Positions 53,816 to 62,462 are shown, counted from the stretch's first letter. The stretch is DNA of 64,000 nucleotides from an uncultured Pseudoruegeria sp. (GCA_947498155.1 CANMJD010000001.1:992001-1056000); one strand, 5' to 3'. Numbers and translations: made by a program. The notes: generated by a model from the letters alone, not told the origin.

Positions 53816-54043
53816 ATGCTATTCACAATACAAAAGGCGAAGAACCAGTTGCCGGAACTCATCGACGCAGCGCTAGCCGGAGAGGACGTTGTGATAACAA
53901 TAGGAACAAAGCCTGCTGTGAGGCTGGTTGCAATTCCACAATATGATTTCAAGCTCGGCGTGTTGGAGGGAAAGGTTGGAGCCACGCCAGATTTTCTTGA
54001 ACCGTTATCTTCGGATGAGTTGAAGGCGTGGGAAGATCGGTGA
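53816..54043 (+). CDS. Phd/YefM-type antitoxin without a visible toxin
   Basis: The 75-residue protein has the Phd N-terminal DNA-binding pattern (FTIQKAKNQLPELIDAALAGEDVVITIGTKPAVRLVAI) and a shorter C-terminal toxin-binding tail. AAGGGGAG precedes the ATG. Antitoxins of this type normally sit directly before a VapC/PIN or Doc/YoeB toxin. The following 219 bp contain no ORF on this strand, so the toxin appears lost. Confidence 0.82.
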   Translation: MLFTIQKAKNQLPELIDAALAGEDVVITIGTKPAVRLVAIPQYDFKLGVLEGKVGATPDFLEPLSSDELKAWEDR

Positions 54044-54262
54044 GGCCAGCGTAAAGTCGGCTGACCAAACGGCGATCAAATTAGAACGCACATGGAGATG
54101 AGAAAAAGTCTATCGATTTTTTCAGGGAACCACCTGCCTGCAACTAATTGAAAGTCGCTGGTCTCGGAGGATCTGCTTCAACGACACAAAGTGAAAGCCG
54201 GCATCTTCAGCTCCACTCGAATGCAACCAGTCCGACCAGTTTTCCAGTAATCATGTGCTCTG

Positions 54263-54808
54263 TTACCGTTCAGCGATCATACCGAACCCCAGATAGGTCG
54301 CGGGCACTTTGTCTGTGAGCCAGACACCGTTGTCGGCACGAAAGAACTCAAAACCGTCCTCATACATGCGTTGCGCCTCGACACGTAATACAACTGGTTT
54401 TCCGTGTCGCTGGCCGACGCGCTCGGCTGTATCAGGGTCCAATGAAAGGTGGACCTACTTACGGCGTCCGGGGTTCAACCCGTCGGAAAATATTGCGTCC
54501 AAATTGGCGCTGGCGGTGCCATGGTACAGTTCATCAGGCGGGCATTGCGACTCCAGCCCCAGATCCACATCAACTGAATGGCCTTGGGCTGCTCTAATGC
54601 GCTGACCATCATCAGACAGGGTGAAGCGTTTCTTATCGTTGCTTTCGACAAGCTGAGTGAGTTCGTCGCGGCTTAGCTTGCGGTTGGCTCTCTTCAGCTT
54701 CCGCAGCAAATCATCAACACGGACCCACCCGTGCTTATCAAGCTGAAGACCGATCTCTTCAGGTTTGTGCCGAAGCACCAGACTCAGGAACTTGCTTTCT
54801 CTACTCAT
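54263..54808 (-). pseudogene. kptA: tRNA 2'-phosphotransferase KptA/Tpt1, interrupted by one stop codon
   Basis: The reading frame from the ATG at 54808 encodes SRESKFLSLVLRHKPEEIGLQLDKHGWVRVDDLL, the N-terminal KptA domain, and CPPDELYHGTASANLDAIFSDGLNPGRRK. A TAG at 54455-54457 follows, and the same frame then continues without shift: VHLSLDPDTAERVGQRHG...EDGFEFFRADNGVWLTDKVP...YLGFGMIAER, stop at 54263. Homologues have Q-V-H-L here, so a CAG-to-TAG change is the simplest cause. KptA transfers a 2'-phosphate from RNA to NAD+. AAGG precedes the ATG, which lies 10 nt after tniQ, so it is in the transposition transcript. Confidence 0.85.
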
Positions 54809-54818
54809 CTCAACACCT

Positions 54819-56684
54819 TCACAACTCCGGCCAGGCAATTTCATCATGCGAGAACGGCAGGCGATTGGCCAGCTCTTCTACGCCGGAGGTCACCTCACTC
54901 CGCCTGAATATGCGCCCACTACACTCTTCCGGCATTTGGATAAACGGAACCCGCTCCTTTATGAGCTGGTCGCTGACTTTCCGGGTGCTGCCCCCACGAA
55001 ACTCAGCATAGTGCTTTCCGGGAATATACCGTTGGAGAAATTGATCGACGGCGCCATACGGCACTACCTGGACCGACTTTCGGGAAATCGGGTGACGCGC
55101 CCGAACCAGCTCCAGATATCTTTTGTCCACCAGATATCGGACCGCAGATGCATTGATCCCAAAGCACTCCGCCAGAGTTGATCGCAGGTATCCGTCCGGT
55201 CTGATCAAACGCAATGCCTCAGCGACCTCTGCCGGGTCCAGAAGCACAGACAAATACCCGTCTTGTTCGATATCCCTGACAACAGTCTTCAGTTCGCCAT
55301 TCTGGATCAGTCGCACCACATCGACTGCACCAGCAACAGCTTTACGACAGACGGACTGAATACCGACGAGCCCATCCGCTTTTGCCACCGTTGCGCATGG
55401 GGCGATACTGGCGAGAAACGCATCGAGTTGCCCTTCATCGTAGTATGGTCGCCCGACAGGGGAGCCCGCGATGGGTCTGATGATCCCGCCTGCAACCAGA
55501 GCACCAAACTGCGCCCTGGGAGCATTGATCTTTTTCTGAGCCGCTACCTGACAGATCGCCCTGGTAAAGCTTTTGACCAGCGGCGCCAATGCCTGTGCAT
55601 CGCGCACAACACCTTTCGCAGAATTACCTGCCTGAGGATCCGGTCTTAGAAACCCGTTTGCACCAAGCAGTTCAATTGTCTGACGACGCCCCAACCCCAG
55701 ATCCCGCCGCAAGGTTTCAACACTGTGGACACGACGGGCTGCACAGGGTTTGCCAAGCACCAGCTCGCCTTTTCCAATGGGATAAGTTTCGACGAAGAAC
55801 TTTCTGACAAGATCTCGCAACGGCTCGTATTGCTCTGCATGAGACTGCTCAAGCCAGCTGAACAGGCAGCCGTAGTTTCTACGCGAAAGTGATATGGGAG
55901 AACCGGCCTCACGATGCAGACGCCTCAGCAGGCGAAACAGCCCTTTCTCGCCTTCGGACAGGAACTCAAAACCCCGCGCACCTGCACGACGCTTCTCATT
56001 ATCGGATAAATGCTTCAGCTTTGCATCGATACCAAACAGATCAACAACTCCGAAGATCTCAGCGCCAAGTGCAACCGCGCCGAACCCGATATTATCGAGC
56101 CATGTGCCCTGTTGTTCACCTGCCAACCGGCGGGTGAGATAGTCTTCCAGACCTGTTGAGACCTGAGCTGCAACCAGCTCTCTCAACTGATCTGTGCCCA
56201 GATTGAGATCGCGGATTCGCCCGGCAAAATCATGGGGACCACGGCTGTGCGAATAGCTGTCGTCGTCATACAACCTGACCTGGTGGTGAAGGCATGTCCC
56301 GATCGAGGGCACATGCCAGGCGCATTTCTGGGCCGCGCCACCGCCAGTGTCTGCGCTGATGTCGTCCGCGACACACTCCGGACAGAACCGCAGACGCCTG
56401 CGCGTGATCCAACGTTTCTCGATAAGCTGCCCGGCCAGCCGGTACTGCCCGGTAGACACTTTGCAAACAACACCACGCATCAGTTGAGCAAGTTCCACTC
56501 CGCCGAGACGGGCAAGGATCGAAAGGGCCCGTTCATCGCCGTCTGCGATAGCCTGAAGCGTAAAGCACTGATCGGTGCAGAACTCCGAGGCAAAGGAAAG
56601 ACCATTAGCCCAGGCAAGCCGGGATGCGAATGATGCCGGGGTCTCCCCCGGCATCAAAGGAACAAGGATCGGCAACACTTGCAT
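54819..56684 (-). CDS. tniQ: TniQ/TnsD-family target-selection protein
   Basis: A 621-residue protein starting MQVLPILVPLMPGETPASFASRLAWANGLSFASEFC, a TniQ-domain opening. A zinc-finger region follows near residues 95-135 (RFCPECVADD ... KCAWHVPSIGTCLHHQVRL), and then several HTH-like segments in a long C-terminal part. TniQ/TnsD proteins choose the target site and recruit the AAA+ regulator. At 621 residues it is longer than Tn5053 TniQ (about 400) and nearer TnsD. Its ATG overlaps the tniB stop by 1 nt (TAATG). Confidence 0.9.
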   Translation of the reverse strand: MQVLPILVPLMPGETPASFASRLAWANGLSFASEFCTDQCFTLQAIADGDERALSILARLGGVELAQLMRGVVCKVSTGQYRLAGQLIEKRWITRRRLRFCPECVADDISADTGGGAAQKCAWHVPSIGTCLHHQVRLYDDDSYSHSRGPHDFAGRIRDLNLGTDQLRELVAAQVSTGLEDYLTRRLAGEQQGTWLDNIGFGAVALGAEIFGVVDLFGIDAKLKHLSDNEKRRAGARGFEFLSEGEKGLFRLLRRLHREAGSPISLSRRNYGCLFSWLEQSHAEQYEPLRDLVRKFFVETYPIGKGELVLGKPCAARRVHSVETLRRDLGLGRRQTIELLGANGFLRPDPQAGNSAKGVVRDAQALAPLVKSFTRAICQVAAQKKINAPRAQFGALVAGGIIRPIAGSPVGRPYYDEGQLDAFLASIAPCATVAKADGLVGIQSVCRKAVAGAVDVVRLIQNGELKTVVRDIEQDGYLSVLLDPAEVAEALRLIRPDGYLRSTLAECFGINASAVRYLVDKRYLELVRARHPISRKSVQVVPYGAVDQFLQRYIPGKHYAEFRGGSTRKVSDQLIKERVPFIQMPEECSGRIFRRSEVTSGVEELANRLPFSHDEIAWPEL

Positions 56685-57661
56685 TATGCAGCCCCCCTCT
56701 TGATTGCTGGCGCTATCTCCAGCTCTGCACCGCTGAGAAGCTGGCCCGTCTTAATGGAGCGGAAATTCTCAGCAATGAATGGGTTCAATGCATCAACGCA
56801 GCGCTTCTGTTTCCGATAGGCCCCCGCGAAGTGACTTTGTTCAAGGGTTTGGTTCCCATTGCGCAATGCCAATTTGATAGCCGATAAGATCAGCCCAATT
56901 TTCGACCCGAACTCGTAGCGGGCCGCATGTAGCAGTCGTCGCGCGAATGCCGATGTCTCAAGCGTTTTGCCGCGCGACAGTTTTGCCGCATCGAGATAGG
57001 CACCCAGCACGCCGATCACCTCATGCCCATGGGCGGCATAGCTCATGGGCGCAAAATGCACGGGCTCAAACCGCCGGCTGAGCTGTTCATCCCGGTTGAT
57101 CAGATCCAGCAGTTCGCAGGTGCCACTGAGGATTAGGCTGACCGGCCACTCAGCGTATTCCAGGCACGATTTCCAGACCAGCATCACCTGGTCAAATTCA
57201 GACTTCGACTTGGTCCGAAGGATATGCTGCGCCTCGTCAAAGTGTAAGAACAGCGTTTTATGGGAGCGCGCCTGATGCATCACCTGCCGCCAGATCGAAT
57301 GCCCTGTTCGCGATCCTTTGCTCTCATATCCATATGCTTTGAGCGTATCGAGACCAACACCTTTGATCGTAGCTTCTAACGCCAGACGCACAGTCAACGC
57401 CTGTAGATATGGCTTTCCATAAGCCACATGCGGATGCTTCTGCAGAAGGTGCTCGATGCCAAAACTCTTACCGGCACCAGCATTGCCAATGACAACAATG
57501 CCGCGCTGCGCCGTCACCCTGCCAGCAGCTGTATGCGCTTTGCGTCGGTAGAGAATATCATCGATCTGATCCCGGAGTTCCAGGTAAGGATCATGGGCGA
57601 TAAAGCGGTGTTCAAGGTCAGCCACGATGTGGCTGACCTCCTCACGGGACAAATGCGTCAT
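56684..57661 (-). CDS. tniB: TniB/TnsC-family AAA+ transposition regulator
   Basis: A 325-residue AAA+ ATPase with Walker A VVIGNAGAGKSFGIEHL (about residues 56-72), Walker B LFLHFDEAQHIL, sensor-like VSLILSGTCELLDL and the arginine region SRRFEPVHF. It bridges the target-selection protein and the transposase and controls target immunity. It overlaps the tniA gene by 4 nt. Confidence 0.93.
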   Translation of the reverse strand: MTHLSREEVSHIVADLEHRFIAHDPYLELRDQIDDILYRRKAHTAAGRVTAQRGIVVIGNAGAGKSFGIEHLLQKHPHVAYGKPYLQALTVRLALEATIKGVGLDTLKAYGYESKGSRTGHSIWRQVMHQARSHKTLFLHFDEAQHILRTKSKSEFDQVMLVWKSCLEYAEWPVSLILSGTCELLDLINRDEQLSRRFEPVHFAPMSYAAHGHEVIGVLGAYLDAAKLSRGKTLETSAFARRLLHAARYEFGSKIGLILSAIKLALRNGNQTLEQSHFAGAYRKQKRCVDALNPFIAENFRSIKTGQLLSGAELEIAPAIKRGAA

Positions 57662-59811
57662 TGCCCGTCCTCCATGCGCCAGCGCGGACGCGAGACCGGC
57701 ATGGTCTTCTCCGCGTCGTCCTCCCCGGGAGTGTTCTCCGGCAGCTGTCGTGGCGCCACCTCCGCCCTGGCAATCACACCATCAAGGAGACCTCGTTTTT
57801 TCCTGGAAACCGAGGGGGTAATGCCCGCCACGACCTCCAGTCCAAGCCAGAGATGCTCCCGATTGCGCTCAACATCGGCTTTTGTCGGAGCAAGCGCTGA
57901 GAGCCCGAGCCGTTGAGAGGCAGCGCGATCCTCCTCCGAGAAGTCTGCGAATGCCTGATCAATGATATCTTGCGTCAGTTCTGCCTCCGCCTCAAAACGG
58001 CGGCGCAGATTGCTGCAGGCCTCGGTCCACAGATCCAGCGACAGACCATCAAACCCTTTTGCCAGGGGGCGGGCGACAACCCAGACACCATCGAGTTTGA
58101 CCTCAATCAGACCAAGGTCCTGATGATCCACCCGGATCTCAACCTCGAGATCGGGATTGGACAGGAAATGGTGCCGGACCATCTCACAGGTGTAGAAGAT
58201 GCCCGCAAACCGAACCCCGCGCCCGGAAATGCTCCGGGTATATTTCCGACCGAAGGCGCCGAGGCGCTCAACCCGGCTCGGAGGGCGGGGCTTGCCAACG
58301 GTTGAACACAACTCCCGCCAGCAATTCAGCGGTGTCTGACCTCCGATGCCTCCGTGCGGCTTGTTGTTGTAAACATCGACAACAAAGCGAACCAGGATCC
58401 GGGTCAACTCGTCATCAGCAAGTGCAGCATAGTCTTCAGGTATGAAGTCACCTTTTTCGACGATGTTCGAATAGGTGCGCGCACTCAGACATTCCATCAA
58501 CTCTACACCGAAGGTCCTGAAGCAGCGCTCGATATGTCCGCGAAGCTTGGGCACGCCCGCTGGCGGGAACATAACCGTTCCCCGTAGGTCGGTTACCGCG
58601 CCCCGGAAGTCAAAGTTCGCAAAGGCCGCGCCCTGATCCGAAGCAACAGTTTCAAAACCGGTACCCGGCCAGTCTGGAAGCGCGCAGCCAAAGAGACGGG
58701 CCAGATCCCCCTTATCCCGGGTTGCCAAGTCCAGTGCTGCAATCGCATCTTCAGTGTTTGGCGACGCGCAGACCTTCACCGAAAGGATCAGCCGCGTTCG
58801 CACATCAATCACTACATAAATCCAGCGCCGCCCTTTCGGCAGCGCTTTGATCTGCTCCTCGGTCAGATGACCGAAGACACCGGCCTCGGCGAAGAAGGTG
58901 ATCAGATCGACCTTCCACTCATCAATTTCCAGCCGCTCTCCGGGACGCAGGACGTTCAGACCCTCGCCGATGATTGCAAAATGTCGGTTGGCCGCTTCCA
59001 GCCCCTGGCGCTGGCACATCACATGATAGGGCTCAAGACGACATATCTCCCTGTAGACTGTACTTTCTGCGGGAATGGCCAAAGGCGGCAGGCCGCGATC
59101 GACTCGATACGCATTCGCCAGTCGGAAGGCCCGTTTGGTCTGGCGAATGACACTCTTCTTCGACGGGCGCTTGAAACTTGCATATCGATCCGCGCATTTG
59201 CGAAGCAGGGCAGCGCTCTCCGGACCAAATTTGACCTTCGTCCGCCCCGCCAGATAGCGTTTATCAATTAGCGTGAGAATAGAGCGGTTTCCGGCTTGAT
59301 AGGCACGCACCCAACGCAGCAAGGCCGAAGAACCTGGCGGGTCCATCTCGTTGCTTGACCGCTTCTTTCCTCCATATTTGCGCTTCCCGGCATCCTTATC
59401 AGGCTGTGGAATCTGCACCGTGATTTCCGGCGCCACACTCCGAATCCAGATCTCCACATCTTTCCAGTAGCGGCCAATCTCTCCGCGTGCTTCAGCATCC
59501 AGAAAGAGATCACACCAGGCCTGGCGGAAGAAGACCGTTGAGCGCTGTTTTGCAGGCAGATGGGTGACAATCTGATCGGCAAACTGCACGCGTTTCCGGG
59601 CGGCCTCTTCACTGTGATAGCCATCATGAATGGTAATGTGACCGGTTTTGAGGCCCTCGTTGATCTCATCATAGGTCAGTTCATCAAAGGCGATCTCGCC
59701 TCCGACCTCACGGCTGACGGTCACACCTAAAGGACCCTGATCTACCAGGAGAGATGGCACACCTCCCTGCTGGATCTGTGAATAGGGCTCAAGACGAATG
59801 ATATCAGTCAT
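57658..59811 (-). CDS. tniA: TniA/TnsB-family DDE transposase
   Basis: A 717-residue rve/Mu-type integrase. It has N-terminal HTH regions, then the catalytic core. The DDE residues are visible as RLEIDEWKVDL (first Asp), ETVASDQGAAFANF (second Asp) and KLRGHIERCFRTF (Glu). A Mu-transposase C-terminal beta-barrel follows (GVRFAGIFYTCEMVRHHFL). It makes the 3'-end cuts and strand joining. It overlaps tnsA and tniB by 4 nt each, forming one coupled operon. Confidence 0.94.
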   Translation of the reverse strand: MTDIIRLEPYSQIQQGGVPSLLVDQGPLGVTVSREVGGEIAFDELTYDEINEGLKTGHITIHDGYHSEEAARKRVQFADQIVTHLPAKQRSTVFFRQAWCDLFLDAEARGEIGRYWKDVEIWIRSVAPEITVQIPQPDKDAGKRKYGGKKRSSNEMDPPGSSALLRWVRAYQAGNRSILTLIDKRYLAGRTKVKFGPESAALLRKCADRYASFKRPSKKSVIRQTKRAFRLANAYRVDRGLPPLAIPAESTVYREICRLEPYHVMCQRQGLEAANRHFAIIGEGLNVLRPGERLEIDEWKVDLITFFAEAGVFGHLTEEQIKALPKGRRWIYVVIDVRTRLILSVKVCASPNTEDAIAALDLATRDKGDLARLFGCALPDWPGTGFETVASDQGAAFANFDFRGAVTDLRGTVMFPPAGVPKLRGHIERCFRTFGVELMECLSARTYSNIVEKGDFIPEDYAALADDELTRILVRFVVDVYNNKPHGGIGGQTPLNCWRELCSTVGKPRPPSRVERLGAFGRKYTRSISGRGVRFAGIFYTCEMVRHHFLSNPDLEVEIRVDHQDLGLIEVKLDGVWVVARPLAKGFDGLSLDLWTEACSNLRRRFEAEAELTQDIIDQAFADFSEEDRAASQRLGLSALAPTKADVERNREHLWLGLEVVAGITPSVSRKKRGLLDGVIARAEVAPRQLPENTPGEDDAEKTMPVSRPRWRMEDGQ

Positions 59812-60299
59812 ACCACGCCTCCCTCGACCAGCATGTCGAGATCAATAACCCCGTCTTGTATCGGGTGCAGGACACCGGCATAGATCGCTTTGAATATTTC
59901 CGGCCAGGCCCTTCCGCCAATATCGGCCCTTACAATCAGCTCGCTGATCGTGACCGGCAGATCGATCTCAGCCGCAAGATCTGCAATTATTGCAGCCGCC
60001 TCAGGATCATCCTCACGCCTGTATGCAAACAACCGCCGTGCATTCAGCGCCTCCCACTGGTCGTAGTTTTCCTCAGTGATCAGTACCAGATTGTCCGCGA
60101 AGTCATCTGGCATCGCTGCCGCCAAATAGCTCAGCTGCTCCTCAAGGTTCTGGGCCCGGGCGCGTTCTGCCGGTTTGATCTCGGCAGCATACTTGCTCCC
60201 ATCAGCGAAGGTATAAAGTTGATCCACTCTTTTGCTACGCTTACGACCATCGGCATCGATGTATTCAATGGCAGGCGGCTGCTCGACCATGTCAGCCAC
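59808..60299 (-). CDS. tnsA: TnsA-like endonuclease, start disrupted
   Basis: The frame from a GTG at 60299 gives 163 residues including SKRVDQLYTFADGSKYAAEIKPAERA, which contains the D and K of the TnsA catalytic core. The frame stays open upstream to a TAG at 60414-60416 and encodes FRPYGGECQKVVFDSLREFDTF, which supplies the catalytic Glu. No ATG, GTG or TTG lies between that stop codon and 60299. The nearest ATG (60406) is in another frame and would need one extra base to join. TnsA makes the 5' cuts that turn copy-in into cut-and-paste transposition. The gene is thus frameshifted or uses recoding. It overlaps tniA by 4 nt. Confidence 0.7.
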   Translation of the reverse strand: MADMVEQPPAIEYIDADGRKRSKRVDQLYTFADGSKYAAEIKPAERARAQNLEEQLSYLAAAMPDDFADNLVLITEENYDQWEALNARRLFAYRREDDPEAAAIIADLAAEIDLPVTISELIVRADIGGRAWPEIFKAIYAGVLHPIQDGVIDLDMLVEGGVV

Positions 60300-60488
60300 G
60301 GGGTATAGAGCTGTTGTCGTGGTGAAGGTGTCAAATTCACGAAGGCTGTCAAATACGACCTTCTGGCATTCACCCCCATACGGGCGGAACCCACCTGTTT
60401 CGACATATGTACGCTAGCGCGAACGCTCAGACAGAATACACGTTGAACGGCTGTCCAGCGGGGCTTTGAAGATTTCTTTTTCCATGTG

Positions 60489-60544
60489 CTCTGATGTTGT
60501 GTGGGATCATTCCCTGACCAATATGATCAGAGTGAACCACACAA
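60489..60544. promoter_or_regulatory. Nested inverted repeats upstream of tnsA
   Basis: TTGTGTGG (60497-60504) and CCACACAA (60537-60544) are inverted. Inside them are GATCAT (60505-60510) and ATGATC (60523-60528), and CTCTGAT (60489-60495) pairs with ATCAGAG (60526-60532). The cluster sits between tnsA and a small HTH gene. It could be transposase end-binding sites, an operator, or both. Confidence 0.45.
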
Positions 60545-60712
60545 TTTCCTCTTGTCGGATTGTGGAAAGCGGCCGAGCACGACCCATCGGGTCAAAAGAC
60601 CCGGCCGCCAGACTTGACTTTTGAGGGGATTCGAGAGACCTTCTGCTTGTCGGGTACCAATCGACCTGAAGGCCCCTGAGAGTCCGCTCTCGGGGCTTTT
60701 CTATTTTCTAGA

Positions 60713-60949
60713 TCATCGTTTCATATCCCCCTTCTTTCCAGAGGCAGCCACTGGCCACAGGTCTTCGACACGAAATCCCGTGCGCTCGGCTACGGCTGCT
60801 TCGATCTCCGCCGATCGCCTGCGTCCGGCAAGCACGTTCGACACCGCCGAACGACTATACCCGATGCTCTCGGCGAGCTCGGTGATTGTTGTCTGAGCCA
60901 TCCCGAGATGCAGTTTCACAATCTGCTGGCGCATTTTATTGGCATCCAT
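60713..60949 (-). CDS. Small HTH DNA-binding protein
   Basis: A 78-residue protein with a central HTH (TTITELAESIGYSRSAVSNVLAGRRRSAEIEAAVAERTGFRVEDLWPV). The pattern is that of Ner/Nlp- or XRE-like regulators of mobile elements. It precedes the transposition genes on the same strand and may repress them. The ATG at 60949 is used; no strong ribosome site is seen. Confidence 0.8.
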   Translation of the reverse strand: MDANKMRQQIVKLHLGMAQTTITELAESIGYSRSAVSNVLAGRRRSAEIEAAVAERTGFRVEDLWPVAASGKKGDMKR

Positions 60950-61362
60950 AGCTCGTGGCTTTCGTTCGGGACTGGCTTTTACGCTAGTGCTGAAACGAAC
61001 GTTCCAACACTCCCGATTCTAGGAGCATCTCCGTCGGACAATCAAGAGCCAATCCGGCCCCAAACACCCCGTAAACGCATGATTTTCAAGGTTAGTTTTG
61101 ATTATTAACTTACATTGCGACCCCAAGAGTTAATGATCAATTCTACAGTTAACTTAGTGGGTGAAACGGACGTTTCTGGGGGAGGGAAATGTCTTGCGGC
61201 AGTCACGCCCTCGAAGCGCTGTAAGCGTCAACGACCATCACAAGGGACTGCCTCGCTGCGCTGCTTCCGAGACCACGAGACGTGCCGAGAAAGAGGATTA
61301 TAGTAGCAGCTGATTTACGCTTGGAAGCCGGTGTAGATATGTCGGTTCCGGGAAGGCGCGGC
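60950..61362. other. Gene-free stretch with A/T-rich repeats
   Basis: These 413 bp between two small HTH genes hold no convincing ORF. Around 61090-61160 there are several GTTAAC/GTTAAT/ATTAAC-like words, in both orientations, in an A/T-rich block. They could be operator sites for the HTH proteins or transposon-end binding sites. Confidence 0.4.
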
Positions 61363-61584
61363 TTAATCCTTCAGCCGGAAGAGGTCCGCGACATCAAGAT
61401 TCAGAGCGTCGGCTATTCTGATGACGGTTTTGAGACCAGGATTTCTCTCCCCGCGCTCAATTCCACCAATATATGTCCGGTCCAGATCCACCGCATGGGC
61501 AAAGCTCTCCTGCGAGTAGCCTTTCGCCTTGCGGGCTGATCTCAGGTTGTTCCCGAAATCATTTGCTGTGAACCGATTTACCAT
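61363..61584 (-). CDS. XRE-family HTH regulator
   Basis: A 73-residue Cro/CI-like repressor, almost entirely HTH_3: FGNNLRSARKAKGYSQESFAHAVDLDRTYIGGIERGERNPGLKTVIRIADALNLDVADLF. The ATG at 61584 is preferred over an in-frame TTG at 61599. It is divergent from the hypothetical gene at 61671. Such single-domain regulators often control mobile or restriction-modification loci. Confidence 0.87.
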   Translation of the reverse strand: MVNRFTANDFGNNLRSARKAKGYSQESFAHAVDLDRTYIGGIERGERNPGLKTVIRIADALNLDVADLFRLKD

Positions 61585-61670
61585 CCTCTCAAACGGCAAG
61601 AAAGATGTTTAATCGTCTACGGACTTATCGTATCATTTTGCGAGGAAGGTTTTATTCTGAGGATGTTCAC

Positions 61671-62066
61671 ATGTTCGATGCGTACCCTGACGGTAAAATC
61701 GAAGCCGACTCAGAACCGTTTGCGCAGATGAGCAGGCTTGCCAGATCGCGCCTGGCTGAAGTGAACGGTATTCCCGGCGCGGGCCTCGGTTCAAAGTTCA
61801 GACGCCACCTCGCGCTTTCCAGACTGAATGCCCAACTTTCATTCTATGGTTGGGCGATCCGCAAAGATGGAACTCTGTTTGAGGTACCGGTGCGTGGAGA
61901 GCCCGCAATGTTACGCAAGGAAGAAGGGTTAAACCCGCTCCCTGGAAGCGTCGAAGAAATCAACGAACAAGCTAGAATTATGTATACCGAAACCGGGAAG
62001 TTGTTCGATCCGACAACCGGTCGCCGTTTGCCAAATTCCGAACGGCATCGCTTTGGCATCGCATAG
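61671..62066 (+). CDS. Hypothetical protein
   Basis: A 131-residue protein starting MFDAYPDGKIEADSEPFAQMSRLARSRLAEV. GAGG lies 8 nt upstream of this ATG; an earlier in-frame ATG at 61605 would overlap the XRE promoter. The protein is mixed charged with no signal peptide or membrane helix, and I do not recognise the family. It is followed 35 nt later by the Phd-like gene, so the two may be cotranscribed. Confidence 0.6.
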   Translation: MFDAYPDGKIEADSEPFAQMSRLARSRLAEVNGIPGAGLGSKFRRHLALSRLNAQLSFYGWAIRKDGTLFEVPVRGEPAMLRKEEGLNPLPGSVEEINEQARIMYTETGKLFDPTTGRRLPNSERHRFGIA

Positions 62067-62101
62067 ACGTGCAAAAACCTGTGTGATGCGAGGGACGTGA
62101 T

Positions 62102-62404
62102 ATGGCAGATCTCGAACTTCCCGACATTCCAGACGTAGTTTTCGCTGAACTGCAGACCTTGGCGCGCCGCTCAGAGGTGTCAGTAGAGGACTACGTCAAG
62201 GACGTCATTTGCGATGCGGTCGCTCAATTCTGGCATAGTAGTAAGGATGACATCACGATCACGCAGCTTCAGGCAAACCTGAAAGCGATCTTGAGGGTCG
62301 CGGAGCGAGAGCCGGTTTTCATCGTGAGAGAGGATGGTCAGCGACATGTACTCCTGCCACCTGAGGAGTTTGAGCGTATCAACAGGTCAACTGAAGACCG
62401 ATGA
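62102..62404 (+). CDS. Phd-like antitoxin domain protein with N-terminal extension
   Basis: A 100-residue protein. Residues 1-45 (VFAELQTLARRSEVSVEDYVKDVICDAV) look like a ribbon-helix-helix-type or helical segment. Residues 55-95 (ITITQLQANLKAILRVAEREPVFIVREDGQRHVLLPPEEFERI) match the Phd/YefM fold. AGGGA precedes the ATG. No toxin follows on the same strand; a large PIN protein gene is convergent 58 nt away. It may be an antitoxin or a transcription factor. Confidence 0.6.
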   Translation: MADLELPDIPDVVFAELQTLARRSEVSVEDYVKDVICDAVAQFWHSSKDDITITQLQANLKAILRVAEREPVFIVREDGQRHVLLPPEEFERINRSTEDR

Positions 62405-62462
62405 TCGCCGGGTAGACGTACGGTGCTTTCGCGCAGTTAGAGTTATGCTGCAGTGCAGCCGT

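Noticed and set aside
54309-54605. Open frame on the plus strand in the kptA region
   Set aside because: It is antisense to the interrupted kptA, whose two in-frame halves match the family.
57658-60299. CRISPR-associated transposon (CAST)
   Set aside because: A TnsA/TniA/TniB/TniQ set can belong to a CAST, but no cas effector, crRNA array or PAM-type locus is in the window.
60131-60406. 91-codon frame starting at the ATG of 60406
   Set aside because: The peptide is not protein-like, while the other frame encodes the conserved TnsA N-terminus. The ATG may be the original tnsA start before a frameshift.
54252-60493. CATGTGCTCTG at 54252-54262 and 60483-60493 as transposon ends
   Set aside because: The 11-bp copies are in direct, not inverted, orientation and have no flanking similarity. 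A chance match of this length over 6 kb is expected.
60601-60660. tRNA-like 3' end near GGATTCGAGAG
   Set aside because: No cloverleaf could be formed and the T-loop lacks GTTCGA. No tRNA is called.
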